From NCBI GenBank assembly GCA_964464825.1, contig CAYXKL010000070.1:1-13963 (forward strand): a stretch of DNA of 13,963 bases. The letters run 5' to 3'. The translations under genes and the position numbers were made by a program. Shown here piece by piece: positions 1 to 7,743 of the stretch (its first letter is position 1; the number at the start of each line of letters is the position of its first letter). The notes under the pieces were generated by a model. The model was not told the origin of the DNA. It did no database searches and worked only from the letters and a program-made list of their open reading frames with translations. Source of the stretch: DYJK01 sp964464825 (GTDB lineage: Bacteria; Bacteroidota; Ignavibacteria; Ignavibacteriales; Melioribacteraceae).

Positions 1-321
1 AATCTTGGGTTTAGATTATACCGGAGAATTTTAATTAACGAAAATAAATGGCGTGCTGCTCGTTATGGACTTGAAGGAAAAATGATTGACTTCGGAAAAC
101 AAGCAGAAGTAGATACAGTAAGTTTGATTCATGAACTATTAGGATTTATAGAGGAAGAAGTTGATGAACTTGGCAGCCGTGATGAAATTGATTACATCAA
201 AGAAATTTTAGAAATGAAAACCGGTGCTTACAGACAATTAAAAGTTTTCGAAAAAACTAATGATTTAACAAAAGTAGTAGATTTTATTATTGAAGAAACA
301 AATAAAGGTTTGGAAATTTAA
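1..321 (+). CDS. Carboxylate-amine ligase, GCS2/YbdK family (3' end only)
   Basis: Frame 1 is open from the first base of the window, so this is the C-terminal 106 residues of a gene whose start lies upstream; the methionine at 82 is internal. The block ENKWRAARYGLEGKMIDFGK (residues 14-33 of the fragment) is typical of the C-terminus of GCS2 (glutamate-cysteine ligase type 2, YbdK-like) enzymes, as is the later TGAYRQLKVFEKT. These enzymes join the carboxylate of glutamate or a similar acid to an amine using ATP, in the cytoplasm. YbdK itself has weak gamma-glutamylcysteine ligase activity, but the true substrate of most members is unknown. The stop codon overlaps the next start (TAATG at 319-323), which implies translational coupling with the ATP-grasp gene. 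The family call is fairly secure from conserved motifs; the substrate cannot be read from this fragment. Confidence 0.82.
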   Translation, partial: NLGFRLYRRILINENKWRAARYGLEGKMIDFGKQAEVDTVSLIHELLGFIEEEVDELGSRDEIDYIKEILEMKTGAYRQLKVFEKTNDLTKVVDFIIEETNKGLEI

Positions 322-1496
322 TGATTCCAGAAATCAGGAATAAATTCAACTCGGAATACAGAGATGAGAATTATAAAAGATATAAAAACGAAATTTGGAA
401 ATGGACTGGTTATGAAGAAGATTTTAGAATTTGTGAGACTCCATTATTCATCGATAATAATCTTTCGTTAAAATTACAAAACGCAGTCAATTCCATAACG
501 GATTTTCTTCAATCGAATGATTTTCATAAGAATAGCCAATATGCTGTTCCTAAAAATCTTAATGTACCTAACGAAGATGAACATCCTTTATTTCTTCAAA
601 TAGATTTTGCTATTACAAAAAATCAAGAAGGAATATTCGAACCAAAACTGATTGAACTCCAGGGATTCCCATCTTTATATGCTTTCCAATCAGAGTTAGA
701 TTTGATGAATAGAAAATTCTATAATATTCCGGAAGGTTTTGAATCGTACTTTAATAATCTAAATTATGAAGAATATGTTGACTGTCTAAAAAAAATAATT
801 TTAAATTATCAAAAACCTGAAAACGTAATTCTACTTGAAATTGAACCTGAGAAACAAAAAACAAGAATAGATTTTTATATTACAGAAAAATTAATTGGAA
901 TAAAATCTGTATGTATAAGTGATATTATAAAGCAAGGTAAAAAACTCTTTTACAAGATCAATGATAAATTGATTGAAATTCACAGAATCTATAATCGTGT
1001 CATTTTTGATGAGCTATTAAGAAAAAACATTCATTATAATTTTGATTTTAGAGATGAAATAGAAGTTGAGTGGGCTGGGCATCCTAATTGGTTTTTTAAA
1101 ATTAGTAAACATACACTTCCGCTAATTAAAGGTAATTACTCACCTAAGTGTTTCTATTTGAATGAAATTCAAAATTATCCAGATGAATTGAACAATTATG
1201 TACTTAAACCTCTTTATTCATTTGCCGGATTAGGAGTTAAAGTTGATATTGATAAAAATGTGTTGGACAAAATAGATGATAAAGAAAATTATATTTTACA
1301 AGAAAAGGTTGAATACGCTCCAATCATTAAAACACCCGATGGTTTTTCATTTGCAGAAATTAGGATGATGTTAATCTGGCTGGATAAACCATTGTTAGTT
1401 AATAATTTATTAAGAACCAGTCAAGGAAAGATGATGGGTGTAGATTTCAATAAAGGTAAAACTTGGGTCGGCTCTAATATTGTATATCATCAATAA
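321..1496 (+). CDS. ATP-grasp-like ligase, uncharacterised
   Basis: A 391-residue protein with no signal peptide or membrane segment, so probably cytoplasmic. The C-terminal third carries the pieces of an ATP-grasp nucleotide site: a lysine followed by a glycine-containing loop (K296 P L Y S F A G L G, to 305), the adenine-contacting QEKVEY at 327-332, and a probable metal-ligand region AEIRMM at 345-350 followed by NNLLRT. The N-terminal part has a conserved-looking block, KLIELQGFPSLYAF, around residues 109-122, that I cannot assign. ATP-grasp enzymes form acyl-phosphates and couple them to amines or thiols. Its one-base overlap with a GCS2 ligase suggests the two act in sequence, the way glutathione is made by a GCS and an ATP-grasp enzyme, though this is not a recognisable glutathione synthetase. 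Upstream AAAGG at 304-308 is too far for a good ribosome site, consistent with coupling. Product unknown. Confidence 0.65.
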   Translation: MIPEIRNKFNSEYRDENYKRYKNEIWKWTGYEEDFRICETPLFIDNNLSLKLQNAVNSITDFLQSNDFHKNSQYAVPKNLNVPNEDEHPLFLQIDFAITKNQEGIFEPKLIELQGFPSLYAFQSELDLMNRKFYNIPEGFESYFNNLNYEEYVDCLKKIILNYQKPENVILLEIEPEKQKTRIDFYITEKLIGIKSVCISDIIKQGKKLFYKINDKLIEIHRIYNRVIFDELLRKNIHYNFDFRDEIEVEWAGHPNWFFKISKHTLPLIKGNYSPKCFYLNEIQNYPDELNNYVLKPLYSFAGLGVKVDIDKNVLDKIDDKENYILQEKVEYAPIIKTPDGFSFAEIRMMLIWLDKPLLVNNLLRTSQGKMMGVDFNKGKTWVGSNIVYHQ

Positions 1497-1527
1497 AATT
1501 TACCAATCACTATTATAGGAATAGAAA

Positions 1528-2862
1528 ATGGAACAGTTGGAATCTTTATTAACATCCGTCAGTGATTTTTTGTGGGGAATTCCTTTATTGGTTCTATTAT
1601 TTGGTACACATTTATTTCTAACATTCAGATTAAAATTTATTCAAAGATATATTGGGAAAGCAGTTCGAATCTCTCTTAAAAGAAAAAAAGAAGGTGAGGG
1701 AGATGTAAGTCAATTTGGTGCACTAACTACAGCACTCGCAGCAACTATCGGTACCGGGAATATTGTTGGTGTATCTACTGCAATTGTTGCTGGTGGTCCC
1801 GGTGCAGTTTTGTGGATGTGGCTTACCGGTGTTTTTGGTATTGCAACAAAATATTCTGAAGAATTGCTGTCAGTCAAGTACAGAATAACAACTAAGGAAG
1901 GTTTGATGGCTGGCGGACCAATGTATGTTCTTGATAAGGGGTTGAATCTAAAATGGCTTGGAGTAATTTTTGCCGGATTGACTGCAATAACAGCGTTCGG
2001 AATTGGGAATATGGTACAAGCAAATTCTATATCTCATTTAGTTGAAGATACTTTTGGTATTTCAGGATGGATCACCGGAATTATTTTAGCAACGCTAACT
2101 GCTGTTGTAATAATAGGAGGAATAAAATCCATAGCAAAAGTTTGCGAACGGCTTGTGCCTTTCATGGCTATTTTTTACGTGTTAGGATGCGTAATCTTGC
2201 TATTTATAAATATTTCAACTGTACCAGAATCTATTGTATTAATATTTAACAGTGCATTTACCGGACAAGCAGCAATAGGTGGATTTCTTGGTGCTGGTAT
2301 GAAAGAAGCAATCAGATATGGAATTGCACGCGGATTATTTTCAAATGAATCCGGTTTAGGAAGTGCACCTATCGTAGCGGCGGCTGCTCAAACTAAAAAT
2401 CCAGTTAGACAAGCACTAGTTTCTTCAACCGGTACATTTTGGGATACAGTTGTTGTATGTGCATTTACCGGAGTAGTAATTGTAAATTCATTTGAATGGC
2501 AAAACGGATTGAACGGTGCATTATTAACCAAAACTGCTTTTTCAGATATTCCCGTTATTGGACCGATAGTTCTTACAATTGGTCTATTAACTTTTGTTTT
2601 CTCAACAATATTGGGATGGTCTTATTACGGTGAAAAAGCTATGGAATATTTATTCGGTTCAAAAACTATTCTGCCTTATAGATGGGTTTGGGTTGTAGCG
2701 GTTTTTGTTGGTTGTGTTCTTTCATTAAATATAGTCTGGACCTTTGCTGATATAACAAATGCATTAATGGCCATTCCTAATTTAGTTTCGTTAATATTTC
2801 TTAATAAAGTTATTGTTAATGAAACTAAAGAATATTTGTGGAGTGGAAAAATTGATGATTGA
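1528..2862 (+). CDS. Sodium:alanine/glycine symporter, AGCS family
   Basis: A 444-residue polytopic membrane protein with roughly ten hydrophobic segments. The AGCS signature is clear: GDVSQFGALTTALAATIGTG leading into N78 I V G V, then AGGPGAVLWMWLTGVFG, which fits the family pattern GGxxGxxWMW. Later family landmarks are also present, including GLFSNESGLGSAPI, the charged re-entrant part of the transport path, and GWSYYGEKAMEYLFG near the C-terminus. Members import alanine, glycine or related amino acids with sodium across the inner membrane; which substrate is used cannot be told from sequence alone. Length matches the usual 440-480 residues, so the gene is complete. AGGA at 1517-1520 sits seven bases before the ATG and supports the start. 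It lies 31 bases after the ATP-grasp gene, so it may share that transcript. Confidence 0.94.
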   Translation: MEQLESLLTSVSDFLWGIPLLVLLFGTHLFLTFRLKFIQRYIGKAVRISLKRKKEGEGDVSQFGALTTALAATIGTGNIVGVSTAIVAGGPGAVLWMWLTGVFGIATKYSEELLSVKYRITTKEGLMAGGPMYVLDKGLNLKWLGVIFAGLTAITAFGIGNMVQANSISHLVEDTFGISGWITGIILATLTAVVIIGGIKSIAKVCERLVPFMAIFYVLGCVILLFINISTVPESIVLIFNSAFTGQAAIGGFLGAGMKEAIRYGIARGLFSNESGLGSAPIVAAAAQTKNPVRQALVSSTGTFWDTVVVCAFTGVVIVNSFEWQNGLNGALLTKTAFSDIPVIGPIVLTIGLLTFVFSTILGWSYYGEKAMEYLFGSKTILPYRWVWVVAVFVGCVLSLNIVWTFADITNALMAIPNLVSLIFLNKVIVNETKEYLWSGKIDD

Positions 2863-2905
2863 GCAATTTTAAGTTTGTTTATAAAAATATCTGAAAGGAA
2901 TAAAA

Positions 2906-3553
2906 ATGAATATAGGAATCTTTGGTACCGGAATAGTTGGCAATACTATTGGTACAAAACTAATTCAACTTGGTCATAAAGTTAAAATGGGTTCAAGAAC
3001 TTCTAATAATGAAAAAGCAGTTGCATGGGTAAATCAAAATGGCAGTAATGCATCAAATGGAACATTTGAAGATGCTGCAGCATTTGGAGAATTATTATTC
3101 AATTGCACTGCCGGAAATGCTACTATTGAAGTTTTAAAACTTGCCGGTTCAAAAAATCTGAAAGGGAAAATATTAATAGATATTTCTAATCCACTTGATT
3201 TTTCGAAAGGAATGCCCCCATCATTAACAATTTGCAATACAGATTCACTCGGTGAGACTATACAGAGAGAATTCCCTAATGCTAAAGTTGTAAAAGTTTT
3301 GAATACAGTTAATTGCAAAGTAATGGTTAACCCGGATATAATTACAGGTGAACATGATTTATTTATGTGTGGTAATGATGATGAAGCAAAAGAAAAAACA
3401 ATAGAAATACTTAAAACATGGTTTGGTTGGAAATCAATTATAGATTTGGGTGATATTACTAACGCCCGTGCAACTGAAATGCTGTTACCAATTTGGGTAA
3501 GATTATGGGGAAAATTTGGTACAGCAAATTTTAATTTTAAAATTGTAAAATAG
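2906..3553 (+). CDS. NADP-dependent oxidoreductase, F420_oxidored fold
   Basis: A 215-residue cytoplasmic protein that starts directly with a Rossmann nucleotide-binding motif, MNIGIFGTGIVGNTIG (glycines at 7, 9 and 12). The second strand ends GHKVKMGSRTSN; the SR pair is typical of NADPH-preferring members of the F420-dependent NADP reductase-like family (NAD-binding domain 'F420_oxidored'). LIDISNPLDF and KVVKVLNT are further family blocks. Proteins of this type are widespread in bacteria that have no F420 and are usually annotated only as NAD(P)-binding reductases, so no substrate is proposed. AAAGGAA at 2894-2900 gives a strong ribosome binding site six bases from the ATG. The gene is 43 bases after the symporter and is followed by a hairpin at 3560-3602, probably the end of this gene group. 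Confidence 0.85.
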   Translation: MNIGIFGTGIVGNTIGTKLIQLGHKVKMGSRTSNNEKAVAWVNQNGSNASNGTFEDAAAFGELLFNCTAGNATIEVLKLAGSKNLKGKILIDISNPLDFSKGMPPSLTICNTDSLGETIQREFPNAKVVKVLNTVNCKVMVNPDIITGEHDLFMCGNDDEAKEKTIEILKTWFGWKSIIDLGDITNARATEMLLPIWVRLWGKFGTANFNFKIVK

Positions 3554-3559
3554 AATTAA

Positions 3560-3602
3560 GCAAAGTTATCTTGAAATCAATCCATATTAAGATTAACTTT
3601 GC
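3560..3602. terminator. Long hairpin after the oxidoreductase gene
   Basis: GCAAAGTTATCTT (3560-3572) pairs with AAGATTAACTTTGC (3589-3602) with a single bulged base, giving a 13-bp stem around a 16-base loop, seven bases after the stop codon. No U-run follows on the plus strand; on the minus strand the stem is followed by a weak T-rich stretch. It may slow or end transcription of the upstream genes, protect their 3' end, or mark the boundary before the tRNA. The pairing is seen directly; the function is inferred. Confidence 0.5.
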
Positions 3603-3664
3603 AACCAGAATTAAGATGAAGTGGTGATACTTGCCTAAAAGATGGCGGGCAAGTTGGTAGAATT

Positions 3665-3750
3665 GCCGAAGTGGCGGAATTGGTAGACGCGCTGGACTCA
3701 AAATCCAGTGGGGCTCAAACCTCGTGCCGGTTCGAGTCCGGCCTTCGGTA
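3665..3750 (+). tRNA. tRNA-Leu (anticodon CAA)
   Basis: A full class II tRNA cloverleaf is visible. The acceptor stem GCCGAAG (3665-3671) pairs with CTTCGGT (3743-3749) with a terminal G-U, and A3750 is the discriminator. The D-loop contains TTGGTAGA. The anticodon stem CTGGA/TCCAG encloses the loop CTCAAAA with anticodon CAA at 3699-3701, reading UUG. A long variable arm (GGGG...CCTC) marks a leucine-type tRNA, and the T-arm is GCCGG TTCGAGT CCGGC. The 3' CCA is not encoded, so a CCA-adding enzyme must supply it. An intrinsic terminator follows immediately. Confidence 0.96.
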
Positions 3751-3751
3751 C

Positions 3752-3784
3752 AAAGCTCATCATTTAATGATGGGCTTTTATTTT
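3752..3784 (+). terminator. Intrinsic terminator of tRNA-Leu
   Basis: AAAGCTCATCA (3752-3762) pairs with TGATGGGCTTT (3768-3778) through eleven pairs including one G-U, with a short TTTAA loop, and is followed by the T-rich run TTTTATTTT. It starts two bases after the tRNA discriminator, so it is almost certainly the tRNA terminator and insulates the downstream polysaccharide genes from tRNA transcription. Confidence 0.88.
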
Positions 3785-3818
3785 AATTTATTTAGTGTAA
3801 ATATCAATTATCGTGTTT

Positions 3819-3847
3819 TTGGAAATCACATACGGTTACTTTATATT
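3819..3847 (+). promoter_or_regulatory. Putative promoter of the polysaccharide operon
   Basis: TTGGAA (3819-3824) and TATATT (3842-3847) are separated by 17 bases, matching the sigma70 -35/-10 boxes at 4/6 and 5/6 positions. The same DNA also resembles the Bacteroidota form TTTG then TAnnTTTG (TTTG at 3818-3821, TATATTTT at 3842-3849). It lies after the tRNA terminator and about 50 bases before the first export gene, where a promoter is expected. Such matches are common in AT-rich DNA, so confidence is moderate. Confidence 0.45.
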
Positions 3848-3897
3848 TTAATCATTAATTGTCCTATTTACCTCAATTTTATCAACATGAGGAATAA

Positions 3898-6576
3898 ATG
3901 AAACGAATCTTTTTTTTAGTAATCCTAATGACTATAAGTGGATTATTAAATGCACAGTCATCTGATAAAATTATACAGGAATTAAAAAATAGAAATATTA
4001 AATCACATACTGATCTGCTGAATGAATTAAAAAAGCAGAATATAACCGAAGAACAAGCTAAACAATATGCAGCTTTATACGGGATTAATTATGATGATTT
4101 TGTTAAACAATACTTGTCAGAACCAATTAATACTACTACTAGTGAATTGATTCCCCCCTCAATTCCTTCTTCTCCAACATCATTAATTAATCCTGATACT
4201 ACTAAAACCAATCTTGAAGCAATCAAAACCGAAGAAATAGTACCGGACGAAACAAAAAAACAAGAACAACAAGAAATAGATTCTAGATATTTTGGGTACA
4301 AACTTTTTCAAAACATACCAAATGCTTTTGATCCAACAGAAGTTGGTCCGATTGATCCAGGATATTTAATTGGTCCGGGTGATGTCCTCAGACTTTATGT
4401 TTGGGGTGATGTTGAATTTCAGTACGAATTAACAGTTGATAAAACTGGAAATATTTTTATCCCGACAGCTGGTCAAGTTTTTGTATTAGGAATTTCATAT
4501 GAAGATCTACATACTAAACTTACTAATTACCTATCTAAATTTTATGCTGGTTTAGGAAATTCACCACCAACAGCATTTCTAGATGTATCGCTTACAAAAT
4601 TAAGATTAGTTAGAATATTTGCTGTAGGTGAAGTAGAAAAACCAGGAAGTTATAATGTTAATAGTTATTCATCGGTATTAAATGCACTTTATAGTTTTGG
4701 AGGTCCAACGATAACGGGTAGTTTACGAGATATCAGAATTGTTAGAGATAATAAAGTTGTATCAAATGTTGATCTTTATGAATTTTTATTAAAGGGAATT
4801 ATTAGTAGTGATGTGCGTATTCAAAATAATGATTTGATATTTATTCCACCAAGAATAAAAACAGTAACTATTTCTGGAGAAGTAATTAGAGAAGGAATAT
4901 ATGAACTAAAAAATGGTGAGAAACTTAAAGACATCTTAAATTTTTCAGGCGGCTTAAAATCAACTGCATATTTAGGAAGAGTTCAGATAAAAAGAGTTTT
5001 ACCATTTCATGAAAGAGAAAAATCAAAGCCTGAAATGGTTATAATTGATTTGGAACTTGATAAAATTTTATCGGGTGAAATTGATGATGTTGAATTATAT
5101 GATAATGATGAAGTAACTGTATTCCCAATTGTCGTAAGGATGGAAAGTCAAGTTGAAATAGAAGGTGCTGTATATCGACCTGGTGTTTATGATATTAAAA
5201 CAGTACCAACACTTAACGATTTAATTGAAGCTGCCGGCTTTTTACCTGAAGTATATTTATCCAAAGCAGATTTATACCGTACAAGACCGGACAAGACAAT
5301 AGAATATATATCATTAGATCTGAACAAAGCAAAACTAGGAATTGATACATTTAATATAAAATTAAAACCCCTTGATAAAATAAAAATTTACTCAATATAT
5401 GATATTCAACAAAATCTAAGTGTTTCTATATCTGGTTATGTTAAAAATGAATTTACAATTCAGTATGCAGATAGTTTAACTTTATATGATATGATTTTAC
5501 AAGCCGGTGGATTACAAGATACTACTTTTCTAGGTCAAGCTTTTACATTACGTGGAGATATAATAAGATTAAATAAGGATGGATATTCATCTAGAATCAT
5601 TCCATTTAATTTAAATAATGTTTTAATGAAAAATAATAATATTAAAATTGAACCTGGTGATAAAATTTATATTTATAAAGGAAATGTTATAAAAGAATTA
5701 GAGCAGACTGTTAGAATTGAAGGTGAAGTTAGAAATCCAGGACAATATACTCTAAATACTAATATGACACCTATGGATTTAATTCTACAAGCTGGTGGTT
5801 TTACAGAAAAAGCAATCAGAGATTTTGTATATATAAATCGTATAAGACCGGAAGGTTATAAAGCGGATAAACTTTCTGAAAGTTTTTCTGTTAAATTACC
5901 TGATTCATTTGATTTCTTAAGAAATGATACAACATTTTATTTACAAAATTATGACATAGTTGTTGTTAGAAAAAGTCCTGATATAGAAAGACAAAGAGTA
6001 GTAAAATTGTATGGAGAAGTTAATTATCCAGGTGTGTATGTTCTAGGAAATAGAAATGAAACAATTCTTGATCTCCTAAAACAAGCTGGTGGACCCACGA
6101 GTGAATCGTTTCTATTTGGGACTCACTTTAGTAGAGGTAATAAGCGAGTAATTCTAAATTTAGAAAGTTTGTATGTAGAAGGTGATACAGATGAAAATAT
6201 TTATCTACAAGAAAATGATAGTATCTATGTTCCTAAGCGTCCTAATTCAGTTATTGTAAGTGGAGAAGTAAATAGTCCGGGCATATTTAATTATTTAGAA
6301 GGATTAGATGTTAAAGATTATATTGATAGAGCTGGTGGTTTAACTGATGAGTCAGATTATGCAGTTTATACACAACCTACCGGAATTTCACAAAGAGTTA
6401 ATTTTGGTTGGTTCACATCAGATCCGGAAGTTTATGATGGCTCAGTAATTTTTGTAAAAAAAATGCCTCCACCAGATCCTAATGATCATTTTGATTTTGC
6501 AGCACTTATTAAAGATATTTTTGCAATAAGTGCTAGTGTAATAACTATAATTGTACTTGTTAGCAGATTAAATTAA
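3898..6576 (+). CDS. Wza-like polysaccharide export protein with seven SLBB repeats
   Basis: An 892-residue protein. Residues 1-20 form a Sec signal peptide ending in LLNAQ. A low-complexity Ser/Thr/Pro-rich linker at about 75-105 precedes the Poly_export domain, which opens with YLIGPGDVLRLYVWG at 156-170. Seven SLBB-like units follow, recognisable by a GEV-x-x-PG-x-Y core and an AGG end, near residues 243, 326, 422, 513, 608, 705 and 787; unit 2 has EG and unit 4 (GYVKNEFTI) lacks the PG altogether. A C-terminal hydrophobic segment (about 870-889) could be the outer-membrane helix, as in Wza, which is far shorter (about 380 residues). It should form the outer-membrane channel for exported polysaccharide. 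GAGG at 3889-3892 supports the ATG. It heads the operon, ten bases before the Wzz-like gene. The name wza is avoided because the architecture differs. Confidence 0.9.
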   Translation: MKRIFFLVILMTISGLLNAQSSDKIIQELKNRNIKSHTDLLNELKKQNITEEQAKQYAALYGINYDDFVKQYLSEPINTTTSELIPPSIPSSPTSLINPDTTKTNLEAIKTEEIVPDETKKQEQQEIDSRYFGYKLFQNIPNAFDPTEVGPIDPGYLIGPGDVLRLYVWGDVEFQYELTVDKTGNIFIPTAGQVFVLGISYEDLHTKLTNYLSKFYAGLGNSPPTAFLDVSLTKLRLVRIFAVGEVEKPGSYNVNSYSSVLNALYSFGGPTITGSLRDIRIVRDNKVVSNVDLYEFLLKGIISSDVRIQNNDLIFIPPRIKTVTISGEVIREGIYELKNGEKLKDILNFSGGLKSTAYLGRVQIKRVLPFHEREKSKPEMVIIDLELDKILSGEIDDVELYDNDEVTVFPIVVRMESQVEIEGAVYRPGVYDIKTVPTLNDLIEAAGFLPEVYLSKADLYRTRPDKTIEYISLDLNKAKLGIDTFNIKLKPLDKIKIYSIYDIQQNLSVSISGYVKNEFTIQYADSLTLYDMILQAGGLQDTTFLGQAFTLRGDIIRLNKDGYSSRIIPFNLNNVLMKNNNIKIEPGDKIYIYKGNVIKELEQTVRIEGEVRNPGQYTLNTNMTPMDLILQAGGFTEKAIRDFVYINRIRPEGYKADKLSESFSVKLPDSFDFLRNDTTFYLQNYDIVVVRKSPDIERQRVVKLYGEVNYPGVYVLGNRNETILDLLKQAGGPTSESFLFGTHFSRGNKRVILNLESLYVEGDTDENIYLQENDSIYVPKRPNSVIVSGEVNSPGIFNYLEGLDVKDYIDRAGGLTDESDYAVYTQPTGISQRVNFGWFTSDPEVYDGSVIFVKKMPPPDPNDHFDFAALIKDIFAISASVITIIVLVSRLN

Positions 6577-6586
6577 ATCCTAGATT

Positions 6587-7636
6587 ATGACAGAATTAGA
6601 TAATATCACTATTACTGAACAAAAAAAAGTATATCGGGTAGAGAGATTAAAAGAAATTACTAATCAAGTTCTACCTAATATTAAATATATTCTAAATAAT
6701 AAAACTAGAATAATAATAGTAAATTTTATTGGTGCTGTTTTTATTGCTTTATTTCTTTTATTTTTTGTTCAGACATACTATGAAAGTAATGTTGTCATAT
6801 TACCAGAATTTGGTAGTAAGTCAACTGTTCTTAGTCAATTCAGTAGTATAGCTTCATTGGCTGGAATAAAAATCGGGGATAGTAATCCAATTCAAATTTA
6901 TAATAATCTGTTGAACAGTGAAGAAATTCTTAAAGATGTTATCTTTGCAAAATATAAAACAGAAGAGTTTAAAGATTCTGTAAATTTAGTCCAATACTTT
7001 GAAGTTGAACCACCTGAAGATGAACCTTTAGAAATACAACAACGTGCAACATTTCTATCAATATATGATAAGTTAACACTTACTTTAATGTCAAGTGAAT
7101 ATGCTACCGAGACGGGTATCCTAACTTATACTGTTAAAATGCCAGAAGCTAAATTATCATCTGATGTTGCAAATAAAATTGCAGAATCACTTGATAAATA
7201 TATTAGAACTGAAAGAAAAACTTATGCAAGTGAACAAAAATATTATTTAGAAAAAAGAATTGTTCAAGTGCAAGATAGTTTAACGATTGCAGAAGAAACA
7301 TTAAAACAATTTAGAGTGAGTAATAGAAATGTATCACAATCTCCACAACTTCTTTTACAGCAAGCAAGATTAATTAGAAATACTGAAATACTTCAAGCTG
7401 TTTATTTGGAATTAAGAAAACAATTTGAAATTGCGAAATTTGATGAAATAAAGGATACACCAATTCTTAATGTAAGAGAAAAGGCACAACAACCATTAGA
7501 AAAAGCGGGACCTAGACGTGCATTAATATTCATAGTACTTATGTTTTTCTACTTTTTAGCAACATTAACTTATTATTATTCAAAACCTTCTTTATTAAAT
7601 TATTTAGAGGTTATTAAAAAAAGCGTTAAATCATGA
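6587..7636 (+). CDS. Wzz-type chain-length regulator (polysaccharide co-polymerase)
   Basis: A 349-residue inner-membrane protein with two transmembrane helices, at about 42-62 and 312-331, and a large periplasmic region between them. The helical stretch around 205-280 is probably coiled coil. A proline-containing motif, QQPLEKAGPRR, at about 301-311 lies just before the second helix; this is the position and character of the Wzz-family Pro-rich motif. The cytoplasmic tail after the second helix is only about 18 residues with no Walker motifs, so the BY-kinase domain of Wzc-type proteins is absent. Members set the length of the polymer made by Wzy and, in Wzc systems, contact the outer-membrane exporter. 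It follows the SLBB protein by ten bases. There is no clear Shine-Dalgarno, so coupling is likely. Confidence 0.85.
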   Translation: MTELDNITITEQKKVYRVERLKEITNQVLPNIKYILNNKTRIIIVNFIGAVFIALFLLFFVQTYYESNVVILPEFGSKSTVLSQFSSIASLAGIKIGDSNPIQIYNNLLNSEEILKDVIFAKYKTEEFKDSVNLVQYFEVEPPEDEPLEIQQRATFLSIYDKLTLTLMSSEYATETGILTYTVKMPEAKLSSDVANKIAESLDKYIRTERKTYASEQKYYLEKRIVQVQDSLTIAEETLKQFRVSNRNVSQSPQLLLQQARLIRNTEILQAVYLELRKQFEIAKFDEIKDTPILNVREKAQQPLEKAGPRRALIFIVLMFFYFLATLTYYYSKPSLLNYLEVIKKSVKS

Positions 7637-7743
7637 CTTGCTTCAGTTACTTTTATCTTTCCATACCTCACTTTATTCTAAAATAAAAATAGATGATGCA
7701 TTGAAATGGAAAGCTTAATATTATTTATTAATTATCGACTAAA

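Noticed and set aside
3671..3901. A 76-codon open frame starting MAELVDALDSKSSGAQTS
   Set aside because: It is a GTG-started translation of tRNA-Leu and the spacer beyond; this peptide is a familiar artefact of tRNA-Leu genes.
7637..7743. Possible separate promoter for the sulfation genes, with an 8-base inverted repeat (7657-7664/7706-7713)
   Set aside because: TAAAAT at 7679-7684 is a fair -10 but no -35 lies at a proper distance, and an 8-base repeat with a 41-base spacer is weak in such AT-rich DNA. Kept only as a note under cysC.
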